A stretch of 64,000 nt of DNA from Desulfuromonas sp. CSMB_57 (GCF_020194955.2 NZ_JAFCIY020000036.1:1-64000), one strand, 5' to 3'. Shown: positions 53,680-63,889, counted from the stretch's first letter. Notes: a model not told the origin generated them from the sequence alone. Made by a program: numbers and translations.

Positions 53680-54765
53680 TCATTTCGGAACATACTGCCG
53701 GGCCTCCTCGCCCCCCCGGAGGACCCGTAGAGCGCCTTCAACCAGGGCCAGCATCTCGTCTTCACCGGGATAGACCCAAACCGTGGCAATAAATCCGACC
53801 CGGTCGCGGATCCAATCGACCATGTCGCTCCAGTGCGCCACTCCGCCGGTAAGAAGGATGGCGTCGACAGCGCCATTGAGCACCGTCGCCATGGCACCGA
53901 TTTCCTTGGCGACCTGGTAGGCCATGGCTTGCGCCACCTCCAGGGCTTCGCTATCCCCGCCGGCGATGCGCCGGCCAACCTCGATAGCCGAATTGGTCCC
54001 CAGGTAGGAAACCAGCCCGCCTTGTCCGATGAGCTTTTTCTTGATCTGTTCCGGGGTGAAGTTACCGGCGCAACACAGTTCCACCACCTCCAGCAGCGGC
54101 AGGGAACCGCTGCGCTCCGGAGAAAAGGGACCGGCGTCGAGAGCGCCGCTGACATCGACCATGCGCCCCTGCCGATGGGCGGTGACGGAGACCCCGCCGC
54201 CAAGGTGGGCGATGACCAGATTGAGCTCTCGATACTCGGCAAAGTGATCGGCCGCCGCCCGCCGCGCCACCGCCTTGATATTCAGGGCATGGGCGATGCT
54301 CTGCCGCTGGATTTGCGCAAGGCCCGAATACCGGGCGACATCATCCATCTCATCGACGGTAACGGGATCGACGGTGAATGCCTGGGCGTCGGCCATTCCG
54401 GCGATTTCGTCAGCGATCAACACGCCCAGATTACTGGCGTGCTGGCGGGGACCGATGGCCCGCATTTCCTTCAGCATGGCCTGATTGACGGCATAGGTTC
54501 CACTCTCAAGGGGGCCGAAAAGGCCGCCCCGACCGACGACGGCGTCCAGTCCCGACACTTCGATGCGGTTTTTTTCCAGCCACTGCAGCACCGTGTCCCG
54601 CCGGAAGCAATACTGATCGGGCACATGGTCAAAGGACACCAGGTCTTCCGTGTCGTAGCGCAGCGTATCCTGCAGGAGCAAGGCCTCGTTCTCGAACAGG
54701 GCAACCTTGGTCGATGTGGATCCTGGATTGATGGCGAGAATGCGATGTACGGTCGATGTTGACAT
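53680..54765 (-). CDS. buk: butyrate kinase
   Basis: A 361-residue acetokinase-family enzyme (acyl phosphate + ADP to acid + ATP). The phosphate loop AINPGSTSTK is followed by the butyrate kinase type of motifs: VGRGGLFGPLESGTY, NLVIAHLGGGVSV, DAGPFSPERSGSLPL, and ILLTGGVAHW. These and the length separate it from AckA (about 400 residues). Branched-chain or other short acids are also possible substrates. The start at 54765 has AAGGA 7 bases upstream. A near-perfect sigma-54 promoter precedes it. It is the first gene of the operon buk-satP-HTH. Confidence 0.9.
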   Translation of the reverse strand: MSTSTVHRILAINPGSTSTKVALFENEALLLQDTLRYDTEDLVSFDHVPDQYCFRRDTVLQWLEKNRIEVSGLDAVVGRGGLFGPLESGTYAVNQAMLKEMRAIGPRQHASNLGVLIADEIAGMADAQAFTVDPVTVDEMDDVARYSGLAQIQRQSIAHALNIKAVARRAAADHFAEYRELNLVIAHLGGGVSVTAHRQGRMVDVSGALDAGPFSPERSGSLPLLEVVELCCAGNFTPEQIKKKLIGQGGLVSYLGTNSAIEVGRRIAGGDSEALEVAQAMAYQVAKEIGAMATVLNGAVDAILLTGGVAHWSDMVDWIRDRVGFIATVWVYPGEDEMLALVEGALRVLRGGEEARQYVPK

Positions 54766-54839
54766 TTGCTTATCCTTGGCAGCTGTTTTTGTTTTGATAT
54801 CCGGCTTTGACCGGAGATCCGACAGGAAAGCATTCTGAG

Positions 54840-54855
54840 AGCAAGCCATATGCCA
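54840..54855 (-). promoter_or_regulatory. sigma-54 promoter of the buk operon
   Basis: On the minus strand TGGCAT (54855-54850), ATGGC, TTGCT (54844-54840), a near-consensus -24/-12 element with correct spacing, 75 bases before the buk start. Confidence 0.78.
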
Positions 54856-54873
54856 GCGCCGAAAAATCTTCTA

Positions 54874-54900
54874 AAATATCGTATTTATTACGAAATATTT
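54874..54900 (-). promoter_or_regulatory. AT-rich imperfect palindrome upstream of the buk sigma-54 promoter
   Basis: AAATATCGTA and TACGAAATATTT flank a short centre (core TCGTA-TTTAT-TACGA, perfect). It lies about 20-45 bases upstream of the -24 box. It may be an IHF or activator site; activator sites usually lie further away, so this is uncertain. Confidence 0.4.
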
Positions 54901-55152
54901 TTTATGAAGCTTATTTTTGGCGCTCTTGGGGATGCAAGGGGAGCAGGGTCTTGAGGGAGGGCAGCGACCAAGGTACGGGCGCAGAAGCGAGTTTTTCAGA
55001 CGGGAAAAGGATACCTTGCAAAAGCAATGAATATTGCAGCGTCAGGCAGCACAGGGACGATTTCGTCCGATGCCACCGTAACTTTATCCGGGCAGTTTTC
55101 CAGTTTACCCGGATTATGGCCGCTTTCCAACAGGGCGGGTTCTGCCTTTTCG

Positions 55153-55175
55153 CCTTGCAAGCCAGCCTTGCAAGG
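55153..55175. repeat. 9-base perfect inverted repeat behind the PAS kinase gene
   Basis: CCTTGCAAG (55153-55161) and CTTGCAAGG (55167-55175) with a 5-base loop. Neither side has a convincing T-run, so it is not a typical terminator. The region 54901-55235 is otherwise without a gene. Confidence 0.5.
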
Positions 55176-55235
55176 TTGTGGAAAAAGTTATGACCCGAAG
55201 TTCCCTTGGGGCGACCTGCCGCCACGGCAGAGCGA

Positions 55236-58001
55236 TTAAGCAACCGGCAGCGTCACCGTCACCGTCGTCCCAACCCCCGTCTCGGAATCGAAATCCATGG
55301 TGCCCTTGTGATCATTGATGATCGCATAGCAGATGGACAGGCCGAGTCCGGTGCCGCCGGACTTGTGCTTGGTGGTGAAAAAGGGATCCAGAATACGGCC
55401 CCGAATTTCCTCGGGAATGCCTATACCCTGATCGCGAATCTTGATGATTACACAGCGCGGCAATTCCTGCAGTGAGGTGGAAAGAAATACGCCCGCACGC
55501 CGATCGGGCAGGGATTGCAGAGCGTTGATGAGCAGATTGATGACGACCTGTTCAATCTTCTGATAGTGGCCCACGACCTGGGGGAGTTCCGCCGACAGTT
55601 GGCAAGAAAAATGATCCGTACTCTTCTTGATCTTGTTAGCCAGGATAACCAGTGCGGCCTTGATTACTCGGTTGATTTCAAAAGGACGCCGCATGGATTC
55701 GTCATCCTGCCGGGAAAAATCCTTGAGACTGGCGACGATATTTTTAATGCGCCGGGACCCTTCGACAAGACTTTGCAGCAATTGAGGAATATCCTCGAGA
55801 GCCTCCTGAACAGGCAAGCCGCCAATCGTCAGATCAGGTTGATGGTCGGCATGATCTTCGAGGATGTGGCAGATATCGGGCCAGGCCCCTTCCAGAAACT
55901 GAGCATTGGCAAGAAGATAATTGTTCGGGTTGTTGATTTCGTGAGCGATTCCTGAAGCCAGGGTACCGATGGCGGTCATTTTGTTGGCCTGGATCAATTT
56001 GGCCTGCAATTCGCTGCGCTCCTTGCGAATGCGAAGTTTTTCGGTGATATCGCGAAACGTTCCGTAAAGATAGTCTTGTCCTCTGGAACGCAACAAACGG
56101 CCGCGAAACGCAGCCATCACGGTAATACCGCGACTGTCTGTGGTGTTTAGGGGCGAAACATGTCGCCACGGTGCATCGTCGCATAAAGCATTCTGCTCGC
56201 ACGCAAGTTTCTGGGCAAACAATGCCCGCGTCTCCGGCTTCATGAGCAACTCAAGGCCGCCGGCCCGCAGGTCCTCTTTGCTGTAACCGTAGAGCCGCAC
56301 CCCTACGGCATTGACGTCGAGGATGGCCAGCGTCTCGGGATCGAGCAAAAAGGCCGGGTCTTCATGCTGCTCGAAGATCTGCCGGAAGAGTTCCTCACTC
56401 TCTCTTAGAGCAACTTCGGTGCGTTTGCGCTCGGTGATATCGGCTAAAATGCCGACGGTACCGATAATCTCACCTCCTTGATCGTATAAGGGCGCGGTGG
56501 AGAAACTGATATCAAGCAGGGTTCCATCTTTCCGGCGGCGGCGGGTTTCCTGCCCGTGAAATTTCTCGCCCCGGTTCATGCGCGCCAGGTTTTCCCGAAA
56601 CTCGGGGTCCAGCCCGTCGGGAACCAGTCGATAGTATTGCCCCAACACCTCCTCCTCGGCCCAGCCGAACATCTGTTGAGCAGCAGGATTCCAGAGTTGG
56701 ATGCATCCGTTCCGATCCAGGACAAAAATGGCCAGCGGGGAGGCCTGAATGGTCGCCTGCAGGGTCTGGTTGACCTCACGCAGGGCGATTTCGGCCCGAC
56801 GCCGCTCTGTGATGTCGCGGCTGGCGAAAATCGAGCCCGTAACTTGCAATCCGTCCATGGTGCATTTGGCCACCGTTTCGAGCCAGATGTAATGCCCGTC
56901 GATATGGCGGTAGCGAAATTCGGCGCGCACCTTTTTTTGGGCGGGCAAGGTGACCTGAAATGCCTCCCGCATGCGCTCCATATCCTCGGGATGCATCCAA
57001 TCCCAGAGACAGGTCCCGACCAGCGCCTCGGGATCGAACCCCAGAATCCCCCGATGGGAAGGACTGAGATAGGTGAAAACACCGTACCGGTCAGCGGTAC
57101 TGACCAGGGCCGGCATGTTGTCCGTGATGCGCCGCAAGTGTTCTTCGCTGTTGCGCAGAGCTTTTTCGGCCCGAACATGCTCGGTTACATCGCGACTGGC
57201 AAAAACGGCGCCGTTGATTCGACCAAATCTGTCGGTGGTGCCTTTGGCAATGGTATCCAACCAAATATAATGCCCGTCGGCATGGCGATAACGAAATTCG
57301 GCGCGCACGCTTTTGAGTGCGGGCAGAGTCACTTGAAAAGTGTTCCGCATGCGTTCCAAATCATCCGGATGCATCAGGTCATAAAGGAAGGAACCTATCA
57401 ATTCCTCTGGTGCAAAACCCAAAATCGGTCCATGAGAAGGGGAAAGATAGCGGAAAAATCCATGCAGATCGGCTTCACTGACCAGATCCAACATATTGTC
57501 GGTAATACGGTGCAGCAAGTCCCTGCGTTCGCAAAGTGCCGTTTCTGCCTTTTTGAGAGCCGTTACATCTTTAATAACTCCAACTATAGATACTGAACCG
57601 CCATCAAAACGGACCGTTTTGACCTCGACTATGACATCTCTGGAATGGGACTGATGACATACGATTTGAGTTTCGAAACTATAATTAAGCAAACTTTTAC
57701 GAATAATATGTTTATGATTATGAGAAAAAACTTGAGCAATTGTGGGAAGAAACAGGTCATAGTCAGTTTTATTTTTAATTTCCGAAGAAGATTTACCAAA
57801 AAATTTTTCAAACAACGCATTACAGCCTTGATATTTTCCGTCAATATTTTTAATGAAAGCAGGATCGGGAATCAACTCTAAAATACAACTGGTCAATGAA
57901 TGTCTTTCTGGATGACTTGGCAAATTCATACCAAATATTTCTGAACACAAGCCAATATTATTCTTTTTTGTTCCATCAGGAAGAGACACATCTGCCTCCA
58001 T
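55236..58001 (-). CDS. multi-PAS sensor histidine kinase
   Basis: A soluble 921-residue kinase with no membrane segment. Five PAS units precede the kinase core, about 35-150, 160-285, 286-410, 411-530 and 535-660. Units two and three are close copies (offset 378 bases). The dimerisation histidine is His687 in GIAHEINNPNN; the ATPase part has the N-box (VVINLLINALQS), RDQGIGIP and GGTGLGLSI. The first 130 codons are much more AT-rich than the rest. The start is uncertain (ATG 58001, TTG 58007 or GTG 57989). It is likely the partner of the sigma-54 response regulator at 49736-51157, given the absence of another kinase nearby. The ligand is not known. Confidence 0.88.
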   Translation of the reverse strand: MEADVSLPDGTKKNNIGLCSEIFGMNLPSHPERHSLTSCILELIPDPAFIKNIDGKYQGCNALFEKFFGKSSSEIKNKTDYDLFLPTIAQVFSHNHKHIIRKSLLNYSFETQIVCHQSHSRDVIVEVKTVRFDGGSVSIVGVIKDVTALKKAETALCERRDLLHRITDNMLDLVSEADLHGFFRYLSPSHGPILGFAPEELIGSFLYDLMHPDDLERMRNTFQVTLPALKSVRAEFRYRHADGHYIWLDTIAKGTTDRFGRINGAVFASRDVTEHVRAEKALRNSEEHLRRITDNMPALVSTADRYGVFTYLSPSHRGILGFDPEALVGTCLWDWMHPEDMERMREAFQVTLPAQKKVRAEFRYRHIDGHYIWLETVAKCTMDGLQVTGSIFASRDITERRRAEIALREVNQTLQATIQASPLAIFVLDRNGCIQLWNPAAQQMFGWAEEEVLGQYYRLVPDGLDPEFRENLARMNRGEKFHGQETRRRRKDGTLLDISFSTAPLYDQGGEIIGTVGILADITERKRTEVALRESEELFRQIFEQHEDPAFLLDPETLAILDVNAVGVRLYGYSKEDLRAGGLELLMKPETRALFAQKLACEQNALCDDAPWRHVSPLNTTDSRGITVMAAFRGRLLRSRGQDYLYGTFRDITEKLRIRKERSELQAKLIQANKMTAIGTLASGIAHEINNPNNYLLANAQFLEGAWPDICHILEDHADHQPDLTIGGLPVQEALEDIPQLLQSLVEGSRRIKNIVASLKDFSRQDDESMRRPFEINRVIKAALVILANKIKKSTDHFSCQLSAELPQVVGHYQKIEQVVINLLINALQSLPDRRAGVFLSTSLQELPRCVIIKIRDQGIGIPEEIRGRILDPFFTTKHKSGGTGLGLSICYAIINDHKGTMDFDSETGVGTTVTVTLPVA

Positions 58002-58294
58002 ATCCAATATTGCCGCTCACCAAAAAACTAGTGCCTGAATTTTTAATGAGAGCCATTTTTATCCACCTGGATTATTATGCTCGTTTTAGTTTTCCTTTTA
58101 TCAGGGGCCGACGTATGGCAGGCAAGCACCACTCCTTTCTCAATGTAATGATTTTTCCAATTTTTTAAAACAGGATTTTAGCCAATACAGTGAGGGAAAA
58201 AATCTGCCCATCGAAATCGAGGCAGGCAGCCATAAAGCCAGGTTTCCGGCCTTCATCGTTGCCATCTTTTTTCAGCGCGATGGCAGCCCGAGCC

Positions 58295-58323
58295 TTGCTT
58301 TTTTTGCCGTATTCGGATAGAAT
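58295..58323 (+). promoter_or_regulatory. sigma-70 promoter of the NlpC/P60 gene
   Basis: TTGCTT (58295-58300), a 17-base spacer and TAGAAT (58318-58323). It is 138 bases before the start codon. No gene could be supported in 58002-58460. Confidence 0.6.
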
Positions 58324-58460
58324 CTGCCCACTTCTTTTTGCTGGCACCTGCCCCTCCCCAACCATCGGGACACCTCTGGCAGCACCGGCGATAACCCACC
58401 CTGGTCGGCACGGCCGCTGCGGCGTTCCCCTCCGACCTATACCGCCAAGGGGGTTTTGGT

Positions 58461-59327
58461 ATGTTGAAAAGAGGGATGAAGCGGCTGCTGCTGGGCTGGG
58501 CGGCGGTCGCTGTGCTGGCCGCACCCCTGTGGGCGGCCCCTGCCCCGGCCACCGACGAAGCTTTCTTTACCATTCAAACCGCCGCCTTCGCCCGCAGGGA
58601 GGCCGCCGACAAAGCGGCCGAACGTCTGCAGCAGCAATCCCTGGATGCCTTTGTCGTGGCCAACGGTACGGGCAACTTCACCGTCCGGGTGGGTCAGTTT
58701 GCCTCCCGGGCCGAAGCCCGCAAAGAGGCCGAAGCCCTGAAGTCCCGACGCATCATTCCATCTTTCCTGGTGCTCAGAAGCCAAGGCGTACCGGCTTCCG
58801 AAACAGCCCAAATTGCGACGGAGACTGAAGCCAGCTGCCGCCAGGAAGCCGTTCCGGCCGCTCAGGCGGGCCTCTGCACCGCCGCCGATGCTCCGGCCAA
58901 AGTCGGTTCTGCGGCCAGCGACCTGGCCGAACTGGCCAGCGACCCTCTGGGGGCCGACGGGCTCGGGATGCTGGCGGTCCAGACGGCGGAACGCTATATC
59001 GGGGTCCCCTACAAACGCGGCGGCACTAACGCCGAGACCGGCATGGACTGCAGCGGCTTCGTGCGCAAGGTCTTTTCCCTGGTCGGCATCCACCTACCGC
59101 GCACCTCGGCCGAACAATTTCACCGTGGCAAAAAAATCGGGCGGAACGAATTGGCCAAGGGTGACCTGGTGTTCTTCGGCAGAAACCAGCGGGTCAATCA
59201 CGTCGGCATCTATATCGGCGACGGCAAATTCATCCACGCCCCCCGCCCCAACCAGACCATCCGTATCGCCCGACTGGACATGCCGGAATTTGTCCGCAAA
59301 TTTCTCGGCGCACGGCGCCTTTTTTAA
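58461..59327 (+). CDS. secreted SPOR-domain NlpC/P60 peptidoglycan hydrolase
   Basis: A 288-residue exported protein. A signal peptide (residues 1-25, LAAPLWA) is followed by a SPOR domain (about 33-107; FFTIQTAAFARREAAD, FTVRVGQFASRAEAR), which binds denuded septal glycan. A linker with an isolated pair of cysteines comes next. The NlpC/P60 peptidase is at about 170-288 with catalytic Cys197 (GMDCSGF), His247 (NHVGIYIGDG) and His259. It would cut stem peptides at the septum. AAGGGGG lies before the ATG. A strong terminator follows, so it is monocistronic. Confidence 0.9.
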   Translation: MLKRGMKRLLLGWAAVAVLAAPLWAAPAPATDEAFFTIQTAAFARREAADKAAERLQQQSLDAFVVANGTGNFTVRVGQFASRAEARKEAEALKSRRIIPSFLVLRSQGVPASETAQIATETEASCRQEAVPAAQAGLCTAADAPAKVGSAASDLAELASDPLGADGLGMLAVQTAERYIGVPYKRGGTNAETGMDCSGFVRKVFSLVGIHLPRTSAEQFHRGKKIGRNELAKGDLVFFGRNQRVNHVGIYIGDGKFIHAPRPNQTIRIARLDMPEFVRKFLGARRLF

Positions 59328-59351
59328 ACCTCCATCCTGCCTGCCCCACCC

Positions 59352-59385
59352 GGCCGGGCGCCTGTTCAGGCAGCCCGGCCTTTTT
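59352..59385 (+). terminator. terminator of the NlpC/P60 gene
   Basis: GGCCGGG..GCCT pairs with AGGC..GCCCGGCC (59352-59380) around GTTC, then TTTTT. The minus-strand gap gene ends 11 bases further, so it may slow both transcripts. Confidence 0.85.
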
Positions 59386-59395
59386 GCTTAACGCC

Positions 59396-60559
<1,164 letters not shown>

Positions 60560-60582
60560 TCAACCGTTACTCCGGATGAAGC

Positions 60583-60588
60583 ATTATA
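60583..60588 (-). promoter_or_regulatory. possible -10 box for gap
   Basis: A perfect TATAAT on the minus strand overlaps the stop codon of the upstream amidohydrolase gene. The sequence 17 bases upstream (TCGGCC) is a poor -35 box, so it is weak or needs an activator. Confidence 0.35.
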
Positions 60589-61870
60589 GCGGAAAGTCCG
60601 GCTCTGGCCGAGGCTGCAGTCCCGGCGGCAGCAAAAAAACTTCTTTGGAGAACTTTTGGCCCGACCGGGGATGGCGGACGGTGCGTTTCACCACGAAGTC
60701 GAACAGCAGGGGGTTGTAACGGTATATCTCGTTCAGAGCCTGTCGCTCGTCCTGCGTGATGAACCCCAGGCGCGCCAGCCTCCCGGTCATGATGAGCAGG
60801 TTGATGCCCGGCAGCGGATAATCGCTGCCGTTCACCAGGCGGTGGTGCAGATCGGGGCGGGACAGGAGAGTTTCAAGGGCTAGGGATAAGTGGTTGAAAA
60901 AGGTGACAGAGGAAATCTCACCGTACAGCCGGTCCCGGTAGCGGGGTTCGTCCAACAGGCGCAGCAGCAGTTCGAAACTGGGCACCCGGGGTTGCCGGGG
61001 ATGATCGAGATCGCGATCCCGGCCGTCGCTGGCGCAGTGCAGGGCCACTACCGTCACCCCCAGTTCGAGGGGCAGCCGCAACCGCAGGGGATTGCCGAAG
61101 TGCTGCCGTCCGCCGGTCGGCACCGCCAGTTCCCGGCCGGTATGCACCAGCAGCACCATGTCCTTCTCCACCAGTTTGCGATAAAAGGGTGTCAACTGCT
61201 CGCTGCCGGGGTCGATGCCCATGGAATTGGGCAGCCACTTGACGAAGCGCACCCCCCGAGCCGCCCAGCGGTCGAGGGCCGCCAGGGCATCCGGGCGATG
61301 GGGATGGATGGAAACCACCGGAACGAAATATTCCGGCCATTGCGCCGCCAGTTCGGACACATAACGGTTGGGTACATAAAAAGGGGTCCGAGCCGCATCG
61401 ATGGAGCCATCGTCGCGATAGTGATGATCCATGGCATACAGGAAATAACGGCTCCGCACCGGCTGAGCTTCAATCAACTCCAGCAGGCGCTCGACATAGA
61501 GCCGCGCCGTCTCTCCTCCGTCCGTGACTCCGGCTGCGCTCAGGTAGACCCTGAACTGGGCGCGGCGTATCGGGTGCCGCCAGGAGCGGGCGGTGGGATT
61601 GATCGAGGCCCCCGTGCCATCGCCGTCAACCCCCAGAACATGCACATGGACATCAGCCAGGCGCCGCGCATCCAACCCCGAAAATGCCGTCTCGACCAAA
61701 CGCCGAGCGGCAGGGGACAGATGGTCTTGCAATGCACCGGGCGGACCGGAGAAATGCCCGCCGACGCGGTCGTAGAGCCGGCTGCAGGCGGTACCGATAA
61801 AAAGCATCAGAACCAATCCGGCCACCAGGGCGCCTCCAGAAAAAGATTTGGCGGATATTGCAATGCGCAT
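60584..61870 (-). CDS. amidohydrolase-family lipoprotein
   Basis: A 428-residue metal-dependent hydrolase of the amidohydrolase-2 type. DVHVHVLG gives the first metal His pair; SIHPHR, LLVHTGRE, VALHCASDG and VNGSDYPLPG give the remaining His and Asp residues in barrel order. The N-terminus has a hydrophobic segment ending in IGTAC, a likely lipobox, so it is predicted to be membrane-anchored outside the cytoplasm. The substrate is unknown; relatives include decarboxylases and lactonases. The start is uncertain: ATG 61870, ATG 61882 or GTG 61912. It is 61 bases behind another lipoprotein gene. Confidence 0.78.
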   Translation of the reverse strand: MRIAISAKSFSGGALVAGLVLMLFIGTACSRLYDRVGGHFSGPPGALQDHLSPAARRLVETAFSGLDARRLADVHVHVLGVDGDGTGASINPTARSWRHPIRRAQFRVYLSAAGVTDGGETARLYVERLLELIEAQPVRSRYFLYAMDHHYRDDGSIDAARTPFYVPNRYVSELAAQWPEYFVPVVSIHPHRPDALAALDRWAARGVRFVKWLPNSMGIDPGSEQLTPFYRKLVEKDMVLLVHTGRELAVPTGGRQHFGNPLRLRLPLELGVTVVALHCASDGRDRDLDHPRQPRVPSFELLLRLLDEPRYRDRLYGEISSVTFFNHLSLALETLLSRPDLHHRLVNGSDYPLPGINLLIMTGRLARLGFITQDERQALNEIYRYNPLLFDFVVKRTVRHPRSGQKFSKEVFLLPPGLQPRPEPDFPL

Positions 61871-61931
61871 ATCGGATTCCATGTTCGTTCGGATAGCTTG
61901 CCGCACAAACACACCCTGAGCAGAACAACAA

Positions 61932-62534
61932 TTAAGGACATTTTAGGTCGGCGGGCGGCAAGGAGCGTAGCAGCCTCGCCACCAGCAGGTCAACGCCCTG
62001 CAGGCGGTCCAGGACCGGATCCGGCAGCGGTCCAGCGGCGCCGCCGCCGACCAGACTGCCGGCCTTGTCCCGCCACAGTTCGCGCCCATCCCTTAAGGCA
62101 ACCAGGCGTGCCTCGGCAGCAATTTCGAACAACGGCGGCGGATTGCGCTCCCGGTAATTTTCGCTTTGAAACAAAAAGTCCACATGCACCGCCAATACCG
62201 CATCGCCATCGGAACCGGCCAACTCCAGCAACCGTTCCGCAGGCAACCGGGTCAACGCCGCAAATCGTTCCGGGCCGGCCGGCTGCTGCCGGGGAGGCAG
62301 CACTTGGTAGCCTTGGTCGGCCAAGGCCCGCTGCAACCGAGCGAGCAATAACCGACTCAGGTCGCTTTGCGGCGCAGGTTGATAGCGTTTGTCGAAGGAA
62401 ACTCCCGACAGCACCACTTTGCATGGAGCCACGGAGGCAAACTCCGGGTCGAGATGTTCCGGCGGCGACGGCGTGGCGGCGCAGGCGAGCAGGCCGAGAA
62501 CCAGTAGCCAGAGCGAAAAAAACTTCAGGACCAT
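61932..62534 (-). CDS. hypothetical lipoprotein
   Basis: A 200-residue protein with a lipobox LGLLAC (Cys18) after a short hydrophobic segment. The body contains RLLLARLQRALADQGYQVL and AVLAVHVDFLFQSENYRERNPPP, followed by LRDGRELWRDKAGSL. The layout is like lipoproteins of the GNA1162 or DUF4136 kinds that have a helix-strand fold and report an argument to a function call, but I cannot name the family. The start at 62534 has GGGGAG 9 bases upstream. It is upstream of the amidohydrolase lipoprotein and may form an operon with it. Confidence 0.7.
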   Translation of the reverse strand: MVLKFFSLWLLVLGLLACAATPSPPEHLDPEFASVAPCKVVLSGVSFDKRYQPAPQSDLSRLLLARLQRALADQGYQVLPPRQQPAGPERFAALTRLPAERLLELAGSDGDAVLAVHVDFLFQSENYRERNPPPLFEIAAEARLVALRDGRELWRDKAGSLVGGGAAGPLPDPVLDRLQGVDLLVARLLRSLPPADLKCP

Positions 62535-62755
62535 GGATGCAACTCCCCGCGGTGGATGAGTTATAAAGCGACATCGTTTCAATTTTACGCTTTTCACACG
62601 CAGATCACCACCTGCCGACGATAAAAGCTTGTCCATGTTATATTTGCAGAAAGGAAAAGGGAGCAGGCTGGCTGGAAGCGATGCAAAGACAAGGCTGCCT
62701 GGCCCGTTTTTCGCAACCCTCCGGCCGGCACCACCCTGCTCTTGGGAAGGGAAAA

Positions 62756-63238
62756 ATGACCTTGGTACTTTGGCTGCTGGCCGCAATCCTGCTCCTGGCG
62801 GGTTTGGCGGGCCTGTTGCTGCCCGCCCTGCCGGGCCCGCCCCTGGTGTTTGCCGGGCTGTTCTGCGCCGCCTGGGCGGAGCGATTCGTCTACGTCGGCA
62901 CCGCCACCCTGTTCCTGCTGGGCGGTCTGGCCATTCTCGCGACATTGGCCGATTTTGCCGCCGGGGCTTTTGGCGCCAGACAGTTCGGCGCCACGCGGCG
63001 GGCTGCCGCCGGCGCCGCCATCGGTGCCCTGGCGGGTTTGTTCTTCGGACTGCCGGGCATCCTGCTGGGACCGTTCCTGGGTGCGGTAACCGGCGAACTC
63101 ACCGCCCGCAAGGACCTGCAGGCCGCCAGCCGGGCCGGGGTCGGCGCCGTCATCGGCCTGGCCCTGGGACTGGCGGCCAAGATGGCCCTGAGCTTCGCCA
63201 TGCTCGGACTGTTCCTGACGGTGCGACTGTTGGCCTGA
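62756..63238 (+). CDS. DUF456 family membrane protein
   Basis: A 160-residue membrane protein with four to five hydrophobic segments. PGPPLVFAGLFCAAW near the N-terminus, then FGARQFGATRRAAAGAAIGA and a GLFFGLPGILLGPFLGAVTGEL block match DUF456. Glycine-zipper spacing is conspicuous (AAIGALAG, GVGAVIGLALG). The function of the family is not known. The start at 62756 has GGGAAGGG upstream; the open frame begins 25 codons earlier. It diverges from the lipoprotein gene. Confidence 0.82.
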   Translation: MTLVLWLLAAILLLAGLAGLLLPALPGPPLVFAGLFCAAWAERFVYVGTATLFLLGGLAILATLADFAAGAFGARQFGATRRAAAGAAIGALAGLFFGLPGILLGPFLGAVTGELTARKDLQAASRAGVGAVIGLALGLAAKMALSFAMLGLFLTVRLLA

Positions 63239-63315
63239 GACGGCGACCGCAGGCCCAGTGCCGGCACCTGGCAATCGTTTGCCGGAATCAACAGAAAACA
63301 CGGGAGGCAAAAGCA

Positions 63316-63741
63316 ATGCAACCACGCATCAGCATGATAACCCTCGGGGTCCGGAACTTGGCGACAGCCATCCGGTTCTATGAGCAGGGACTGGGGTTGC
63401 CGAGGATGGAATCCCCGCCCGAGGTGGCGTTTTTCACCCTCAACGGCAGTTGGCTGGGGCTGTACGGACGCGAGGCCCTGGCCGAGGACGCCGGAGTTTC
63501 GCCCGCGGGCAGCGGCTTCTGCGGTTTTAGCCTGGCCCACAACGTCGATTCGGAGACGGCCGTGGATGAAATCCTGGCCCTGGCCGTTGCGGCCGGCGGC
63601 CGGTTGATCAAACCGGCCCAAAAGACCTTCTGGGGTGGGTACTCAGGCTACTTCGCCGATCCCGAGGGATATCTTTGGGAGGTAGCCCACAATCCCTTTT
63701 TCTGGGTGGGCCCCAAGGATGAACCGCCGCGAACCGGCTGA
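63316..63741 (+). CDS. VOC family (glyoxalase/bleomycin resistance-like) protein
   Basis: A 141-residue protein with two beta-alpha-beta-beta-beta modules. It starts SMITLGVRNLATAIRFYEQGLG and ends GYFADPEGYLWEVAHNPFF, both typical of VOC domains. Metal ligands could be the acidic and His residues at strands 1, 4 and 8, with Glu in YLWEVA the clearest; the usual first-strand His is missing, as in many non-enzymatic members. Substrate unknown. The start at 63316 has GGGAGG 9 bases upstream. Confidence 0.88.
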   Translation: MQPRISMITLGVRNLATAIRFYEQGLGLPRMESPPEVAFFTLNGSWLGLYGREALAEDAGVSPAGSGFCGFSLAHNVDSETAVDEILALAVAAGGRLIKPAQKTFWGGYSGYFADPEGYLWEVAHNPFFWVGPKDEPPRTG

Positions 63742-63889
63742 TCGGCCAAAGGATACCGCAGGCATTGGCCGGCTTCCAGGCAACTGGCGGTTTTCGGCGT
63801 CGACTCGCAATGGCTCTGCGCTACCTGCCACCTCCATGCGGTGGAGCACCCTGACACCAAACGCCCACGGCAAACAAAGGAGAAACGTC

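Noticed and set aside
58165-58524. 119-codon minus-strand open frame
   Set aside because: No ribosome site, Pro/Ala/Arg-rich start, and it overlaps the promoter and signal peptide region of the NlpC/P60 gene.
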